Below, piece after piece: positions 52,897 to 64,000 of a stretch of 64,000 nt of DNA. This DNA is from Chrysomallon squamiferum (lineage: Eukaryota; Mollusca; Gastropoda; Neomphalida; Peltospiridae), in assembly GCA_012295275.1 (NCBI GenBank), contig CM022675.1, positions 15,325,471 through 15,389,470 of the forward strand, read 5' to 3'. The notes below the pieces were generated by a model, which worked only from the letters and a program-made list of their open reading frames with translations, made no database searches and was not told the DNA's origin. The position numbers and the translations under genes were made by a program. Position 1 is the stretch's first letter, and every line of letters starts with the position of its first letter.

Positions 52897-54136
52897 TCCT
52901 GACTATCAGGCACAGTAACTTCTCCACACTCTTATTCATTAACATTCCATTTTCCATATAATAACCCGACAACTGATCGTCCATCTCCTTAATTAACACT
53001 GCAATGCGAGCTACCAACAAATCTAGAATTAACTGTTATCTATGACAAGGTAAGGCCCCTTTCTTGAACACAGCTGGTTCATTAACCATCGGCGGTTCCA
53101 CCACATTTAGTTCTTATGATTTTACTGATAGCCTCATTCACTCCATTTTCATGGTTCACATACGTATCACACAAATCGTAAATATTCTCATGCTATCCTT
53201 CTGGTCATAGCCCCAAAGTACCTTATGTAACCGGACAACTATATTCTCCCCAGTAACCGAGCTGAAGGCCATATCACATCCTGTATCCGAATTCTCAAAA
53301 CAAAGTATTGAATTTACGAGGGACTGGCTACACCCTCCCGGTAAACTGATATTGCCTTCGGATTCAACTCCTGATTCGCATCACAGACCATACCAGTGGA
53401 TACATATATATTTACGTTTTCTCACGTCGGTCTATTCAGTTAATTTTAGTTGAGCTGACCTCATTAAATCGAGTACTTGGGCATTATTGCGTTTTCTTAT
53501 AAAACAGACCCCTGTGACAAGGATCTCCCCATTATAGTTACTACAAGGGGACTTTTCCTATATATGCATCAAATGCTATTGCTGATAATGATGATTTATC
53601 CTTACTCTGCCCACCAAATTCCTTCCTTGTCTGACTAGCTGACCAATTAGATGAACCTTCCCGATAGTTACTTTCCCGAGAAAAGCGGGCTGAAAATTCC
53701 TCATACTGTACTGCCTGAGCTTTGTGAATTAAAACACAGTCATCTGCCGTTTTGTGTACTTCCTCTCTCGTTTTGATATCCCGATCCTCTATATGAATAC
53801 GTAAGCTAACTGGTTAACCATTTTTATACTCATGTAAAATCAACAATTCCCGTAACTCCATTTATCAAACAATCTTGATTTCTTAGCCACGACCTCGTTC
53901 TAAGACTGACCCTGTGTTTTCTTTAATTCTCTATTCTGTAAACGATAATACTGAGGTCGCAACTCATACGCTCGTATTACTGCGGACTTTATTAGTCCAC
54001 ACTGACTAGCCATCTCATCACTCAGTTACAGACTAAGCTAGCCTTTCCCTTAAATCTCGACACAGCTAACAATGTTCATTTAGACTGGCAAATTTAGTTG
54101 CTTCCTGACCCGTTCAAAAAGTTGGAAGAACATATC

Positions 54137-54795
54137 TGAATCTAAGGAAAAAAGTCACAGAAAAAAAATAAAAAACACTTTAAAATAAGTCACAATTTTT
54201 AATTAAGAAATATATTAGCAATGAAAGACAAATTAAACATATTTTGTCAGAGTTTTTTGTTAATGTTTTTTTTATTTTAATGTTGATGGTTTAGGCAATT
54301 ACCACCCTTATTGCTATGAATAACTTCCACATTAAACATACTTCTGATACTAGAGCAAAGCTGGAGAATATATAGTGAAACACATTTTAACCTGGGACAT
54401 TTTATAAATCATTTACTATAGGAAGCCCTTAGTTTAAACCTATCCTAATCAGTAAGCTTTTATAAAATGTGTTTCACTATATAATCTCCAGCTTGTATCA
54501 GAAGTATGTTAAATATGGAAATTATTCATAGCAATAAGGGTGATAACAAAATCTGTTGTGAGGGGTTCATGTATACCAAACATACAACTCACAAAACAAA
54601 GCTGTGGCACAAAAGATCTAGTTGTAATTGGCAAAATTTCTATTGGGTGGAATATCCGTCTAAACCACTAATATTAAAATAAAAAAATATTAACAAAAAA
54701 CCTCTGTTTAATCTATCTTTCATTTCTTATATATTTCTTAATCTTAATTAAAAATTGTGACTTTTTCCTGTTACATTTTTTCCTAGAGTCCACAT
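54137..54795. mobile_element. Fold-back (long inverted repeat) element inserted in the Gypsy gag
   Basis: An imperfect palindrome of about 660 bp. The left arm (about 54137-54400) and the right arm (about 54450-54795) match as reverse complements. Examples are AAGTCACAATTTTTAATTAAG in inverted form at 54768-54748, CACCCTTATTGCTATGAATA (left) with its inverse at 54542-54523, and GTGAAACACATTTTA with its inverse near 54465. The outer ends are AATCTAAGGAAAAAA and, inverted, ACTCTAGGAAAAAAT. The loop is about 50 bp. It has no coding frame. Gag-like sequence lies on both sides, so it is an insertion younger than the Gypsy copy. Confidence 0.85.
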
Positions 54796-56058
54796 ATCTA
54801 CCACAAGGTTTCCAATACAGACACTGATTTATAAGCCTCAGATATGTTAAAATTACCATTACCTGCAACACTATTTTCCCTTGCCTGTCGCCTAGCCTTC
54901 TTCGCATTCAACTTTAACTTACGTTCCCTTTCTAACGCCCTCTCTTCTATACCCTATCTTCTCTTTCTATTTCTCTGATTTCTCTCTCTCTCTTTTTCTG
55001 TCTTTATCTAATGCACGTTTTTCTTTTTCGTATTCTCACTCAACTTATTTATCGCTATCTCTCGAACAGTCTCACTTTCTACCATTCACTTCTTGAATAA
55101 TAATTTCCCTTATCTCGCCTATGTTATAACAATTTCTCGCTCACCCGCGATTTCAACTAATTCGGCCTTACGTGCTAGCCTTATGTGCCCTACGTTGAAA
55201 GAATCCAGAACATTCTTATCCATTTATATACAGCGTGCTTTTTCGCTCTAGTGAACTGCAATAAAAATGTTTTAGAAGTACACATTTCAATTAGGTATGT
55301 CTCCTTTTCAGATCCCCGAACATGGCCTCATTTTTTTTTTCTGTCACGGGAATTCTATTCAGCAATAAATATGTATCTCTGTCTCGGGCAATAAGCTTGG
55401 AAGAGAAGCTGTGACGAATATTCACGTACGGATTGTGCTTTGCTGAGTGGAATTCAGAAACAAACGATACTGTATCATTTACTATATTTATTTATTTTTA
55501 GATTCTTATTTATATTATTTGAAGCTATTTTTATCATTGTTACCCTTATTACTTTTCTTTTTTCTTTTTTACTGTTTGTTCTTCTTTTCTCTTTACCTCG
55601 GTCTCAAAGTAAGTTACGATAGCTTTAGACTTTATAAAATTAATATAGACTTGTCTATATATTTAGAATCGAACTATTTAAAAAAAAACAACATTACACT
55701 ACATACAACACTCAATGGCAATCAAACACACGAAAACAGACATCACCGTCTCTGATAACTCAAATATGGAAACCAGAGTTCCAAAACGACCGAGGGACAG
55801 GAGCCCTAACTCCGAAGAAGAAAACAAATGTAACAGGAGACAAAAACAATGAAACGACAACACACACATTCTGATTCAGAGGAAACAGCAGAACAAAAAA
55901 TCATAAATTGAAACCTTCACATATTAGCAAGCCTACGCGACATCGAAACCGAAAACGAAAGCGATACAAACATTTGGAAAACAATGAGAAGGAAAAATTG
56001 AACGCCGAGCTACCATTGCGATCCACAAAAAAAATACACGCAGATATCGAAAAAAAAG

Positions 56059-56722
56059 TTGCTTTTTTTGTTAGAAGCACAAATACATATCATCGACAAA
56101 ACAACCAAAGTAAACAAAAACCAAAATGCACACGAAATATATTTTGAAATAGATTCAAAATCATTAAAAACTATAGGTCCCAGCATAACTATCTGGGTTG
56201 AAGTATTTCTTGTCAGGGTATTATCAAAAATAATCCCTGACACCCAACAAACAAAGAAAACACCACAACCCAGAAAAACACTAATGTCTGAGATGTTTAA
56301 CAAAGAAATACTACAACAAACAAAAGCTAAACTAGTCGGTGTGGAAATGTGGAAACATCCAAGCTACTGGACCACACTGACGTTTAGCAGCAGATTAACC
56401 AACACAACCATCACCACTGATGGGTACAGATACACACTGTCAGAAATGGGGGCACATCTCAAACCAGTGCACCCACAGACACAACCCGAAATCACTAACA
56501 TGCAGTTTCTGCAGTGGGAATCACCACAGAAACTCAGGACAATGCCATTCTCTGGCAAAGTGCGCGAACTGTCAGGGTCCACATGCATCACACTACAAAA
56601 TGTGTCCATCGAAAATAACAGCGAGAAACAACTTTGAACACAACAGACGAGAAAACAAAATTTTACGCAACGTGAACAAAAAATGCCAAAAAAATAGAAG
56701 AAAAAACCAAAACTATCACTGA
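56059..56722 (+). pseudogene. LINE copy A ORF1 (zinc-knuckle protein)
   Basis: The frame from 56059 runs to about 56420, and the frame from 56420 to 56722 continues the same protein, so a frameshift separates them. The C-terminal part holds a worn first knuckle (CQKWGHISNQC, lacking its first Cys pair member) and two intact ones of form C-x2-C-x3-H-x6-C (CSFCSGNH…C and CANCQGPH…C). These bind nucleic acid in LINE ORF1 products. Confidence 0.8.
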
Positions 56723-57089
56723 AAAAAAAATCGGCCACCACAACAAGAAACCAAAATACAACCTAGACAAGGAGGTCAGAATTGCAGAAATACACAAAAT
56801 TATTGGTTGCCTCCTCATCGAACTTCAAAACATCAGAAACAAACAAGGAAACATCACAGACGATTCCAATTTGGACCACAATAATCGAAGACAGCTTGGG
56901 CTTCAAGATCCCCACAGACGACAAAAGTCTTAAATTACACACATACAAGAGAAATCCCACAAACACAAAACAGCATACCATGAACAAAAAAACACCAAAC
57001 AGTACCAACCATTTACACACATTTCACAACAAGCACACAATAACATAGGCTTCTCCACTCTTCACAACAAGCACACAATAACACAGGCC

Positions 57090-58140
57090 TCTCCATTCTT
57101 CAATGGAACACTAAACGCCTCCACTCAGCAGGCCACGGAGACGAGCTCGTACACTTCTTGGCCTCCACTAGAAACACACCAGGCGTAATATGTATACAAG
57201 AAACATGGCTAGGTCACTACAACAAAAACAACAAAACAACAAAAACATTTAAGGTCCCCTGGTATCATAGTCACTACGTTGACAGATTCACCAGTACCCG
57301 GGGAGGCATCATGACACTCGTCAAACAAGACATTCCACACACCAAGCTGAACCAAGCCAAAGTTCACGCCAACATTGAAATACTAAGTTATCACAATACA
57401 CAACAACAATCAAAACATCGACATAATTAACATATACAGCCCATCCACTCCCGTACTACACACCATCCAAACCCACGACTTAAACAAAATGATAACAACA
57501 AACAACAAGCTCATTATAGTGGGCGATTTCAACTGTCACAACACCTTATGGGGTGGTTCGACAGACGACAGCCCAGGAATCGTCCTCGAAACCTTCATAG
57601 AGCAAAACCAGCTGGTCTGTTTGAACGACGTAACACTCACATACACCAGCGACATCAATGGTGGCCAATCCGCCATTGATGTAACATTAACAAGTAAGGA
57701 CATCGCAGCGCTCTCCGAATGGCAAGTGCTCGGTGAGCTAAACAGCGACCACCACCCAATACTCACCAACTACAACAGCAAGAACACTTTCTCGGACAGA
57801 TCAATTTTCACACCCAAATGGAATTTCAACAAAGCAGACTGGGAAGGCTTCTACAAAGTATGCAGAAACATCACCATACAAAACCCCAACGACATCGACA
57901 CCTACTGCGCATCGCTCACCAACACGATACACTCCATTGCAAACAAATTCATACCCAAAACCAGAAAATGCACTTGGCAAAATATCCACTCCCTGGTGGA
58001 CGGAACTCAAAGAAAAGAAATGCAAAGAAAGAAACAAATTCAGAAGACAATACAGAAAAGACAGAAATCATCCTACATACGAAAAATACAAAATAGCAAA
58101 AAAAGAAGTTTCCAACCTAATTCTCAACGCAAAATAAGAA
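57090..58140 (+). pseudogene. LINE copy A ORF2 endonuclease region
   Basis: The frame at 57158-57430 holds GVICIQETWL and STRGGIMTLVK, and 57489-58241 holds IVGDFNCHNTLWGG and LNSDHHPILT. QETW, GDFN.H and SDH are the conserved metal-binding and catalytic motifs of LINE apurinic-type endonucleases. A frameshift near 57430 separates the two parts. The second frame loses homology after about 58000. Confidence 0.85.
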
Positions 58141-58539
58141 CACTGGGAACTCTTTTGCAACAACACCGACCACAAAATATCAGCCAAAGTGAAAAACATC
58201 CAAGACAAAAAAAACCCCACAAAACCCCACAAAATCGTTAAAAACAACATCGTTAAAAGCAGCATATCGAAATTCCCACTGAAATTCACAAAGAAACCAC
58301 TGGACAACCTAACAATCGACGAACATTTCGAAGACACAGAACACATGAAATACAATCAGCTTCAACATCAGCAAATTAAAACATGCCCTCAAAAACAAGA
58401 AAAGTACAGCCACGGGGCCAGATAAAATAAGCTACACAATACTACAACACCTACCAGACAAAACACTACTAATCTTACTCGACCTCTACAACACAATATG
58501 GACCGCAGCAAGATTCCAACAAACTAGAAAAACGCCGAA

Positions 58540-59871
58540 TGTTTCAGCTTGCCAAAACCACACAAAGATCACTCACTACCCAACAGCTATAGACCGATCA
58601 CGCTGACGTCACACATGTGCAAAACACTGGAAACGATGATCAACACATGCCTGACCCAGCATCTAAACGACAACAATTTAATCAGCAAACATCAAAGCGG
58701 CTTCAGGAAGAAATACAGTATAAACGACCAGATCACCCACCTGCAAACATGAATCAACCAATCTTTTAGGAAATCAAAAAAGTCATCGCAGTATTCATAG
58801 ACATTGAAAAAGCCTTCGACATTGTATGGAAGGAAGGATTGCTCGTCAAATTAATCAACAACAACATCAAAGACTTCATTAAAGACTTCATCAACAACAG
58901 AACCATAGCAGTCAAAGTGAACGGTCACACCTCCGAGAAAACGATAATCGAAAACAGAATCCCACAAGGATCCGTGATGTCGCCAACATTCTTCAACATT
59001 TACATCAACGACATCGTCACAGCACTCGACAAGCGAGACAACGCCAAAATTCCACCAACCGAACCATTAAACACAGCACTCAGCACTCTTTTGGTATGCA
59101 GGCAGATCGATCGCAGCAATACAGGAAAAAATACAAAAATAACTAAATAACGTAAACGACTGGGCGTTGAAATGGGGCATAAAGACTTCTCTTTCCAAAA
59201 CGACACGACTCCTTTTCAACACAAAAACCAAGAAAAAAAAATCACACTAAACATCGACAACAACGTCATAACCCAAACCAAAACATTCAAATTCGAAAGT
59301 CAACTCAACTTCGGATGCCACATACACAACATAACTGCATCCTGCAAAAAAAACACTCAATCTTCTAAAACTAATTTTCGGAACCAGTTGGGGAGCAATC
59401 GAGCCAAGGCTAATTTTGATATACAAAGCGTGTATTCTCTCCAAGCTCGACTACGGAGCCACGGCTTACTCTAATGTTCCCGAACACTGTTTAAAAAAAC
59501 TAGACGTAATTCAATCCAGCGCCCTTAGAGTGATCGGCCACCTGCCAAACACAACACCATCCGACAGCCTCCTGTCGGAATACAGCATCCAACCACTAAA
59601 ATACAGAAGAAAGCTGCAGCTACTGAAATACAACCTGAAAATACACGCCCTCAACACAGACCACCCCGTCCCCGACCAACAAAGAATAGGGCAACCCTTT
59701 AAATCGCATAGTCTACTACTATCAAATTTCCTGACAAAAGCCAGCGAAATCGAAAGGGAAACAGGAATAGGGGAAATGCCACTGCCGGCATACCACAAAG
59801 AAACAAAACCAGCAATAAAGACACCTTTCCTAATCAAAACAAAAACAGACAAAACAGAGTTCCCACCCTAA
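58540..59871 (+). pseudogene. LINE copy A ORF2 reverse transcriptase and C-terminus
   Basis: Motifs in order are SYRPITLTSHMCKTLE and HQSGFRKKYSINDQ (58549-58752), then VFIDIEKAFDIVWKEGLLVK across a frameshift (58795-58850), then NRIPQGSVMSPTFFNIYIND (58950-59010). At the catalytic box, where YADD is expected, the sequence reads WYAGRS with a deletion (about 59090-59110), so the enzyme is dead. SKLDYGATAYSN and SSALRVIGHLPNTTPS (59440-59570) are typical of the segment after the RT in RNase H-bearing LINEs. Confidence 0.85.
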
Positions 59872-59889
59872 AAAAAAGCCATATTTCTA

Positions 59890-60500
59890 GTAGCAGCAAA
59901 CGACCACTACAAACAACACACGCACATCTAAACCGGCGGATCCAAAAACCCAGGAAACGGGAGGGTAGGATTCGCCTTCATAGCCCAAGATCACACAAAC
60001 AAACCCACATGCATACAATTCGGCCGTATCAGAAATCACCTTTCGGTATACACGCCCGAACTGGTCGCCATCATCAGAGCCATGCTGTAGGTGAAACACA
60101 ACAACAACAACAAACAGTCATATTCTCGGACAGCCTAAGTTCCGTCACCTCCATACAATCCGGACATTCCAGCTGACCAGACCGACTCAACAAAATATTA
60201 CATCTACACGAAGACACACAACACAACAACAAACAACTAAACATCGAGTGGCTAAGCACATGTCGGCATCATCGGCAATGAACTTGCCGACCATTACGCC
60301 AATAATCACTGAGTATCAAACTTAAATGCAGTCCGATTCAAATATCACAACAAAACATCACCCAACTGCAGCTGTGGACTCTCCGAAACCATGAAACACT
60401 ACTTGTTTCAGTGTCAAAATTTCGCCAAGGAAAGACAAGCACTACGCAACACATTGGAAGAACTAAAACACCAAAGACAGAACACAAAACACAAACTTTA
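59890..60500 (+). pseudogene. LINE copy A RNase H and Cys-rich C-terminus
   Basis: TGGSKNPGNGRVGFAF (59930-59980) corresponds to the TDGSK start of LINE RNase H, with the first catalytic Asp changed to Gly. YTPELVAI (60050-60075) and GIIGNELADHYAN (60265-60305) match its other conserved boxes. CSCGLSETMKHYLFQC follows after 60360. Stops between these parts show decay. Confidence 0.75.
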
Positions 60501-62571
60501 GACTCTTGGAGTTGAAAATAAGAATTCTTTTTTTTTTGAAACAAAAACGAACAACAATTGAATGAATTTACTGACTAACAGATTGATTGGTTGAACAGCT
60601 GATTGATCCATGGATGGATCGACTGATTGACGGATCAGTTTGAATAGCCAATTAAATTAATAATTAAAAAAAAAATAAAAAGTAAAAAATAAAAAATATA
60701 CGCACTTACTTTCAGACCATACTAACCCCGTTATCGGAATTCAAAAAATGTACATAAATGTAAATAAGTTAGCTACGTTCATGTTCTTATTCTTTTTAGT
60801 TTCAGGTGTTTATAGCATCTTCAAAATCAATAAAAAGACCATTGTCAAACATAAAAACAAAAAATAGTTTGGAATTGTTGGACCAGAGGGAAACAAACAG
60901 AAAGAACAAGGAAACAAGATTCTTATTTCTATTATTTCTATTTGTTTTATTGTTATCCTTATTATTTTTCTTATTTTTTCCGTTTGTTCTTCTTTTTTCT
61001 CCGTTTTTTTCCTACATATTCTCTTTGTCTTTACTTTCCGGTGTCTTAAATCAATAACATAACTTTCTTATTTCTCTCGGTCTCAAAGTAAGTAACGAAA
61101 GTTTAGACCCTTTACAAATTCATATAGACTTGTCTATACATTTATAATAGAATTTTTAGAAAACAGTTACAATGGTAAATATACATACGAGCGTAAACAA
61201 CGCCATTTCTGACGATTCAGAAATAGAAACTAGAATTCCAAACGTCCAAGGGACAATATCCCTAACTCAGAGTTAAAAAACAAAAGCTATAGGCGACGGA
61301 AGAAAAGTAACGACAAAACACACACACTCTGACTCAGACGAAACAGCTAAACCAAAAATTATCAAAAAAAACCTTCACATATTATAATGTCTACACGACA
61401 CCGACACAGAGCGCGAGAATGAGAGAGAAACAAAAATCTGGGAAACAATAAGAATGAAAAAACAAAACAAATTCAACGCCGCGCTACCAGTACACACATA
61501 AAGTCATGGGTTTGGATGGTATGTCGCGCGGGAGTGGGTGGGCTATATATATTAATTATGTCAATATTTTGGTTGTTGTTGTGTATAAAGATGCTTAATA
61601 TTTTAATATAGGCATGGACTTTGCCAACTAAATAGCGACCATCATCCCATATTCAGCAACTACAACAACAAAAACACTTTCTTAGACACACATTTTTACA
61701 CCCAAATGGAATTTGAATAAAATAGACTGGGAGGGCTTCTACAAAGCATGAAAAAACATCAACATAAAAAAAACCAACAACATCGACACTTACTGCACAT
61801 CACTCACCAACACAATACACTCAACTGCAGTCAAATTTATACCCAAAACGAAAATATGCACTAACAAAATATCCACTCCCTGGTGGACTGAACATATAGA
61901 AAGCAAATTATATAAATAGAAATTTAATAGTTAATTGCTCGAAATAAAATATACAAATAAGTACAATGCATGTGTTTAAGTCCGTTTTCGTTCGTTTTAC
62001 GTTCATTCACAAGATTCCCCAAGCTATGTTGGTCAGTTGACATGCAGAACATGTGATGTTCAGATTGTCTTGACTCTTTTGTTTCCATTTTATTGTTTCC
62101 TGTTGTAATTTACCCTTTCAGTGTATCAAAACGAATAAAAGTACACCGGCGAATGCTGCTGTTAAAACGAAACGGAAGACAATAACTTTAGAAACAAAAT
62201 ACGATATCTTAAATGAACACAAAACCCACAAAAATTAACCCACAATCAGCGGCATATAATTATTTCTTAATGTATTTATAAAAATGTATTTGTAAATAAT
62301 TATACTGTTTGTTTAATATCTATGATCTATTAAAACATTTATGTTTAAATTGCAGTTTTATTTCTCCTTATTTCTTTTTATGCCAAATTTCAATCGTGAA
62401 GAACGTAATCTTAATTCTATGTAAATTAGTCTCCCGCTTAACGATATCTGTACAAATCTAGAATTTTCTCTTTGATGCTTGTTTAATGAAATGTATTTTT
62501 TTTTTTTCTTCTTCTTTTTTTTATGTTGTTTTTTAACGGAGAGGAAATGTTGATGAATTAGAAATGACCAG

Positions 62572-62572
<1 letters not shown>

Positions 62573-62602
<30 letters not shown>

Positions 62603-62629
62603 GAAGAAGAAGAAGAAGAAGAAGAAGAT
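62573..62629. repeat. (AAT)n-(AAG)n microsatellite
   Basis: AAT triplets pass directly into AAG triplets. Confidence 0.95.
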
Positions 62630-62747
62630 CGATCTCATGACCTGCAACATCTTGGCTGTGATTGGAAAAGTAAATAACAACAAATGAGTAGTGAACGCTT
62701 GTTCTTGTTCTGCTTTCGGCTGATGTTACATAATCGATTTACAAAAA

Positions 62748-63008
62748 ATGCGCTCCGTCCTGAATGTTAGAATCAGGTGCCAATGTTATGGCAGCAGAAG
62801 AAGAATAAAGAAACCAGATTTATGTATATTGGTAAATAAACCGTTGTCCGTCTATAATCAAAACTTGTATGTACATGAAGCAGCCAAGTTCATTACATAC
62901 AGAGGTATTTGGCTAGACGAGTTATTTCGACGATATGGGAAGACACCGTATTCATACAATATACAACAATGTGGGATCATACCATTTTTTACCTGGGTAA
63001 CGGGCTGA
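62748..63008 (+). other. Unassigned open frame inside LINE copy B
   Basis: The frame encodes 86 residues with NKPLSVYNQNLYVHEAAKFITYRG. The segment SV..QNL.V.EA…I.YRG recalls the SVDEAMI.F.GR region of piggyBac transposases, but the rest does not fit and the match is weak. It may be a transposase scrap inserted in the deleted LINE. Not certain. Confidence 0.25.
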
Positions 63009-63388
63009 GGATGAAGTGTGCACCAAACCTTGACCTGTGTTGTTATAAACTGTGTGACAAATATGCGTATGACTGATGGTATGTATTCAACTGAAGCTGT
63101 GGACTTTCTGAAACCATGAAACGTTACTTATTTCACTGTCCAATTTTTGCCAAGGAACGACAAACATTACATTGGACAACTAAAAATTGAGTTCACACTT
63201 CAAAACATCTTGGCACCAGACATGAAATACAGAGAGTTAGTCCTCGCTGCAGTGACAACTTACATTATGAACACAAAATACAAACTTTAAACTCAAGGAG
63301 ATGAAAGTCTGAGATTCTTATTTTAACACAATTACAATCAAACACATCAAGCAAACACACCCTATATATATCAAGATGTAAATCAGTT

Positions 63389-63440
63389 AAGTGTTTAAAT
63401 TTTATATATATATATATATAAAATTTAAACACTTAATTGA
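63389..63440. repeat. Perfect short palindrome in the LINE B 3' end
   Basis: AAGTGTTTAAATTTTATATA and its exact inverse meet in a (TA)n centre, giving arms of about 25 bp. No equivalent is seen in copy A. Confidence 0.9.
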
Positions 63441-63560
63441 CTTACATGTTGATTAGTTGAGTAGCTGACTGATTTACTGATAGATCCCCCGATCGACGAA
63501 ATAATGGAATGGCCAATTACAATAAACTTTAATAAAAAAAAAAATAAAAAAAAAAAAGGT

Positions 63561-64000
63561 ACCCACTTTCAGACTACAGGACTTAATACTAACCTAAAAC
63601 TGTACATAATAAATGTAAATAAATTAACAATTTTCTTATTCTTTTCAGGTGCACAACTTAACTTATCATTTCAGGCTTTAAAAAGAGGAAATAAAAATTA
63701 AACAACCTAACATAGGTCAAATGAAAGTTTGTCAACATTTGTAAATACGTTCAGCACAAATTGACTACTACTGTTTTAATTACTGATGCCGTTCATGTAT
63801 ATATAATATTTTTTAAACCAATAAAAAGACCACTGGCAAAAAAAAAAAATCAAAAATATTTGGGAATGGTTGGATGATATAGAAACAGCCAGCAAGGAGA
63901 GGAAAATGTCAAGAGCACCCAAGAAGTGAACGGCAACTAAGACCGATGATGAAAGCAACAAATCGAACAAATGTATGTATTATTTGCCACTGTTAGTCTG
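63561..64000. other. Flank after LINE copy B, repeated from after copy A
   Basis: CACTTTCAGAC, TGTACATAA.TGTAAATAA and AATAAAAAGACCA(C/T)TG occur here in the same order as after copy A (60705-60850). The next element of the array may begin beyond the window. No gene is seen. Confidence 0.6.

Larger units (their letters stand above)
51640..55200 (-). mobile_element. Degenerate Ty3/Gypsy LTR retrotransposon
   Basis: Read on the minus strand, the remnant runs from gag near 55200 to the 3' end near 51640. Gag traces are the charged segment before 54795 (ALERERKLKLNAKKARRQA) and, beyond an insertion, DMFFQLFERVRKQLNLP (54130-54080), then EEVHKTADDCVLIHKAQAVQ (53770-53710). Protease and reverse transcriptase are not recognisable in 52900-53570. 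The integrase zinc-binding region appears at about 52850-52700 (LDRNKTHSKLASEFFWKGMF), part of the core with FHPDRQCASERFHQSM at 52430-52380, and the C-terminal ESLGFTPFDLVYW at about 52300-52250. Stops and frameshifts are numerous. The end of the coding region and likely LTR start lie near 51890-51925; a complete LTR pair was not identified. Confidence 0.75.
55460..60700 (+). mobile_element. RNase H-bearing LINE, copy A (degenerate, near full length)
   Basis: A 5' region (55490-55670) with CTCGGTCTCAAAGTAAGT and ATAGACTTGTCTATA is repeated before copy B. ORF1 carries a zinc-knuckle array (56435-56600). ORF2 then follows in order: apurinic-type endonuclease (57090-57800), reverse transcriptase (58540-59130), a C-terminal thumb-like part (59400-59870), RNase H traces (59900-60300) and a terminal Cys-rich segment (60360-60480: CSCGLSETMKHYLFQCQNFA). 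A 3' UTR and A-rich tail end near 60700. Presence of RNase H plus ORF1 zinc knuckles fits the I/Jockey-related LINE groups. Many stops and frameshifts show it is dead. It is locally less AT-rich than the host DNA. Confidence 0.85.
60701..63560 (+). mobile_element. Second, heavily deleted copy (B) of the same LINE in tandem
   Basis: The 5' region of copy A (CTCGGTCTCAAAGTAAGT, then ATAGACTTGTCTATA) recurs at 61078-61140, and the start of the ORF1 region recurs at 61190-61500. A worn endonuclease/RT-junction piece is at 61630-61880 (compare 57760-58010). The 3' coding end (GCTGTGGACTTTCTGAAACC at 63090, compare 60373) and the 3' UTR with an A-rich tail (63525-63558) complete it. Unrelated sequence at about 61930-63080 replaces the middle. 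Confidence 0.8.

Overview
The window is nuclear DNA of an AT-rich, intron-rich, repeat-dense animal. The kind of genes, the long (TC)n/(AAT)n microsatellites, the decayed LINE and Gypsy elements and a glycine-rich secreted protein of shell-matrix type suggest a lophotrochozoan, most likely a mollusc. That is an inference from gene style; no marker gene proves it. There are no operons or prokaryotic features.

Layout. 1-7249 (minus): the N-terminal ten coding exons of a DYNC2I1/WDR60 orthologue (dynein-2 intermediate chain of intraflagellar transport), running off the left edge. 10276-12472 (minus): a complete four-exon gene for a 150-residue single-pass receptor with one six-cysteine module of BCMA/Fn14 (TNF-receptor) type. 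15066-26584 (plus): a complete 13-exon PLP decarboxylase of the CSAD/GADL1 group (523 residues), with three tandem copies of part of exon 2 and its donor site, and a hAT element in intron 11. 34116-34475 (plus): a small secreted peptide precursor with a CX4C loop and a C-terminal Gly amidation donor. 36724-38349 (plus): a TATA-driven two-coding-exon gene for a Gly-rich secreted structural protein. 45378-46373 (minus): an intronless coding region for a PTB/PID-domain adaptor-like protein.

The right third, from about 48 kb, is mostly transposon debris: a near-perfect 230-bp palindrome, a LINE reverse-transcriptase remnant (50.3-51.6 kb, plus), a minus-strand Gypsy remnant (51.6-55.2 kb) whose gag region is split by a large fold-back element, and two head-to-tail copies of an RNase H-bearing LINE (55.5-64 kb), the second heavily deleted. 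Other decayed DNA transposons lie at 9.0-9.5, 13.0, 25.4-25.8, 29.2-30.3 and 34.9-35.2 kb. All reconstructed coding exons keep reading phase across GT..AG junctions. The six host genes are unrelated in role (ciliary transport, cell-surface signalling, taurine-type amino-acid metabolism, secretion, scaffold signalling), as expected for a metazoan chromosome.
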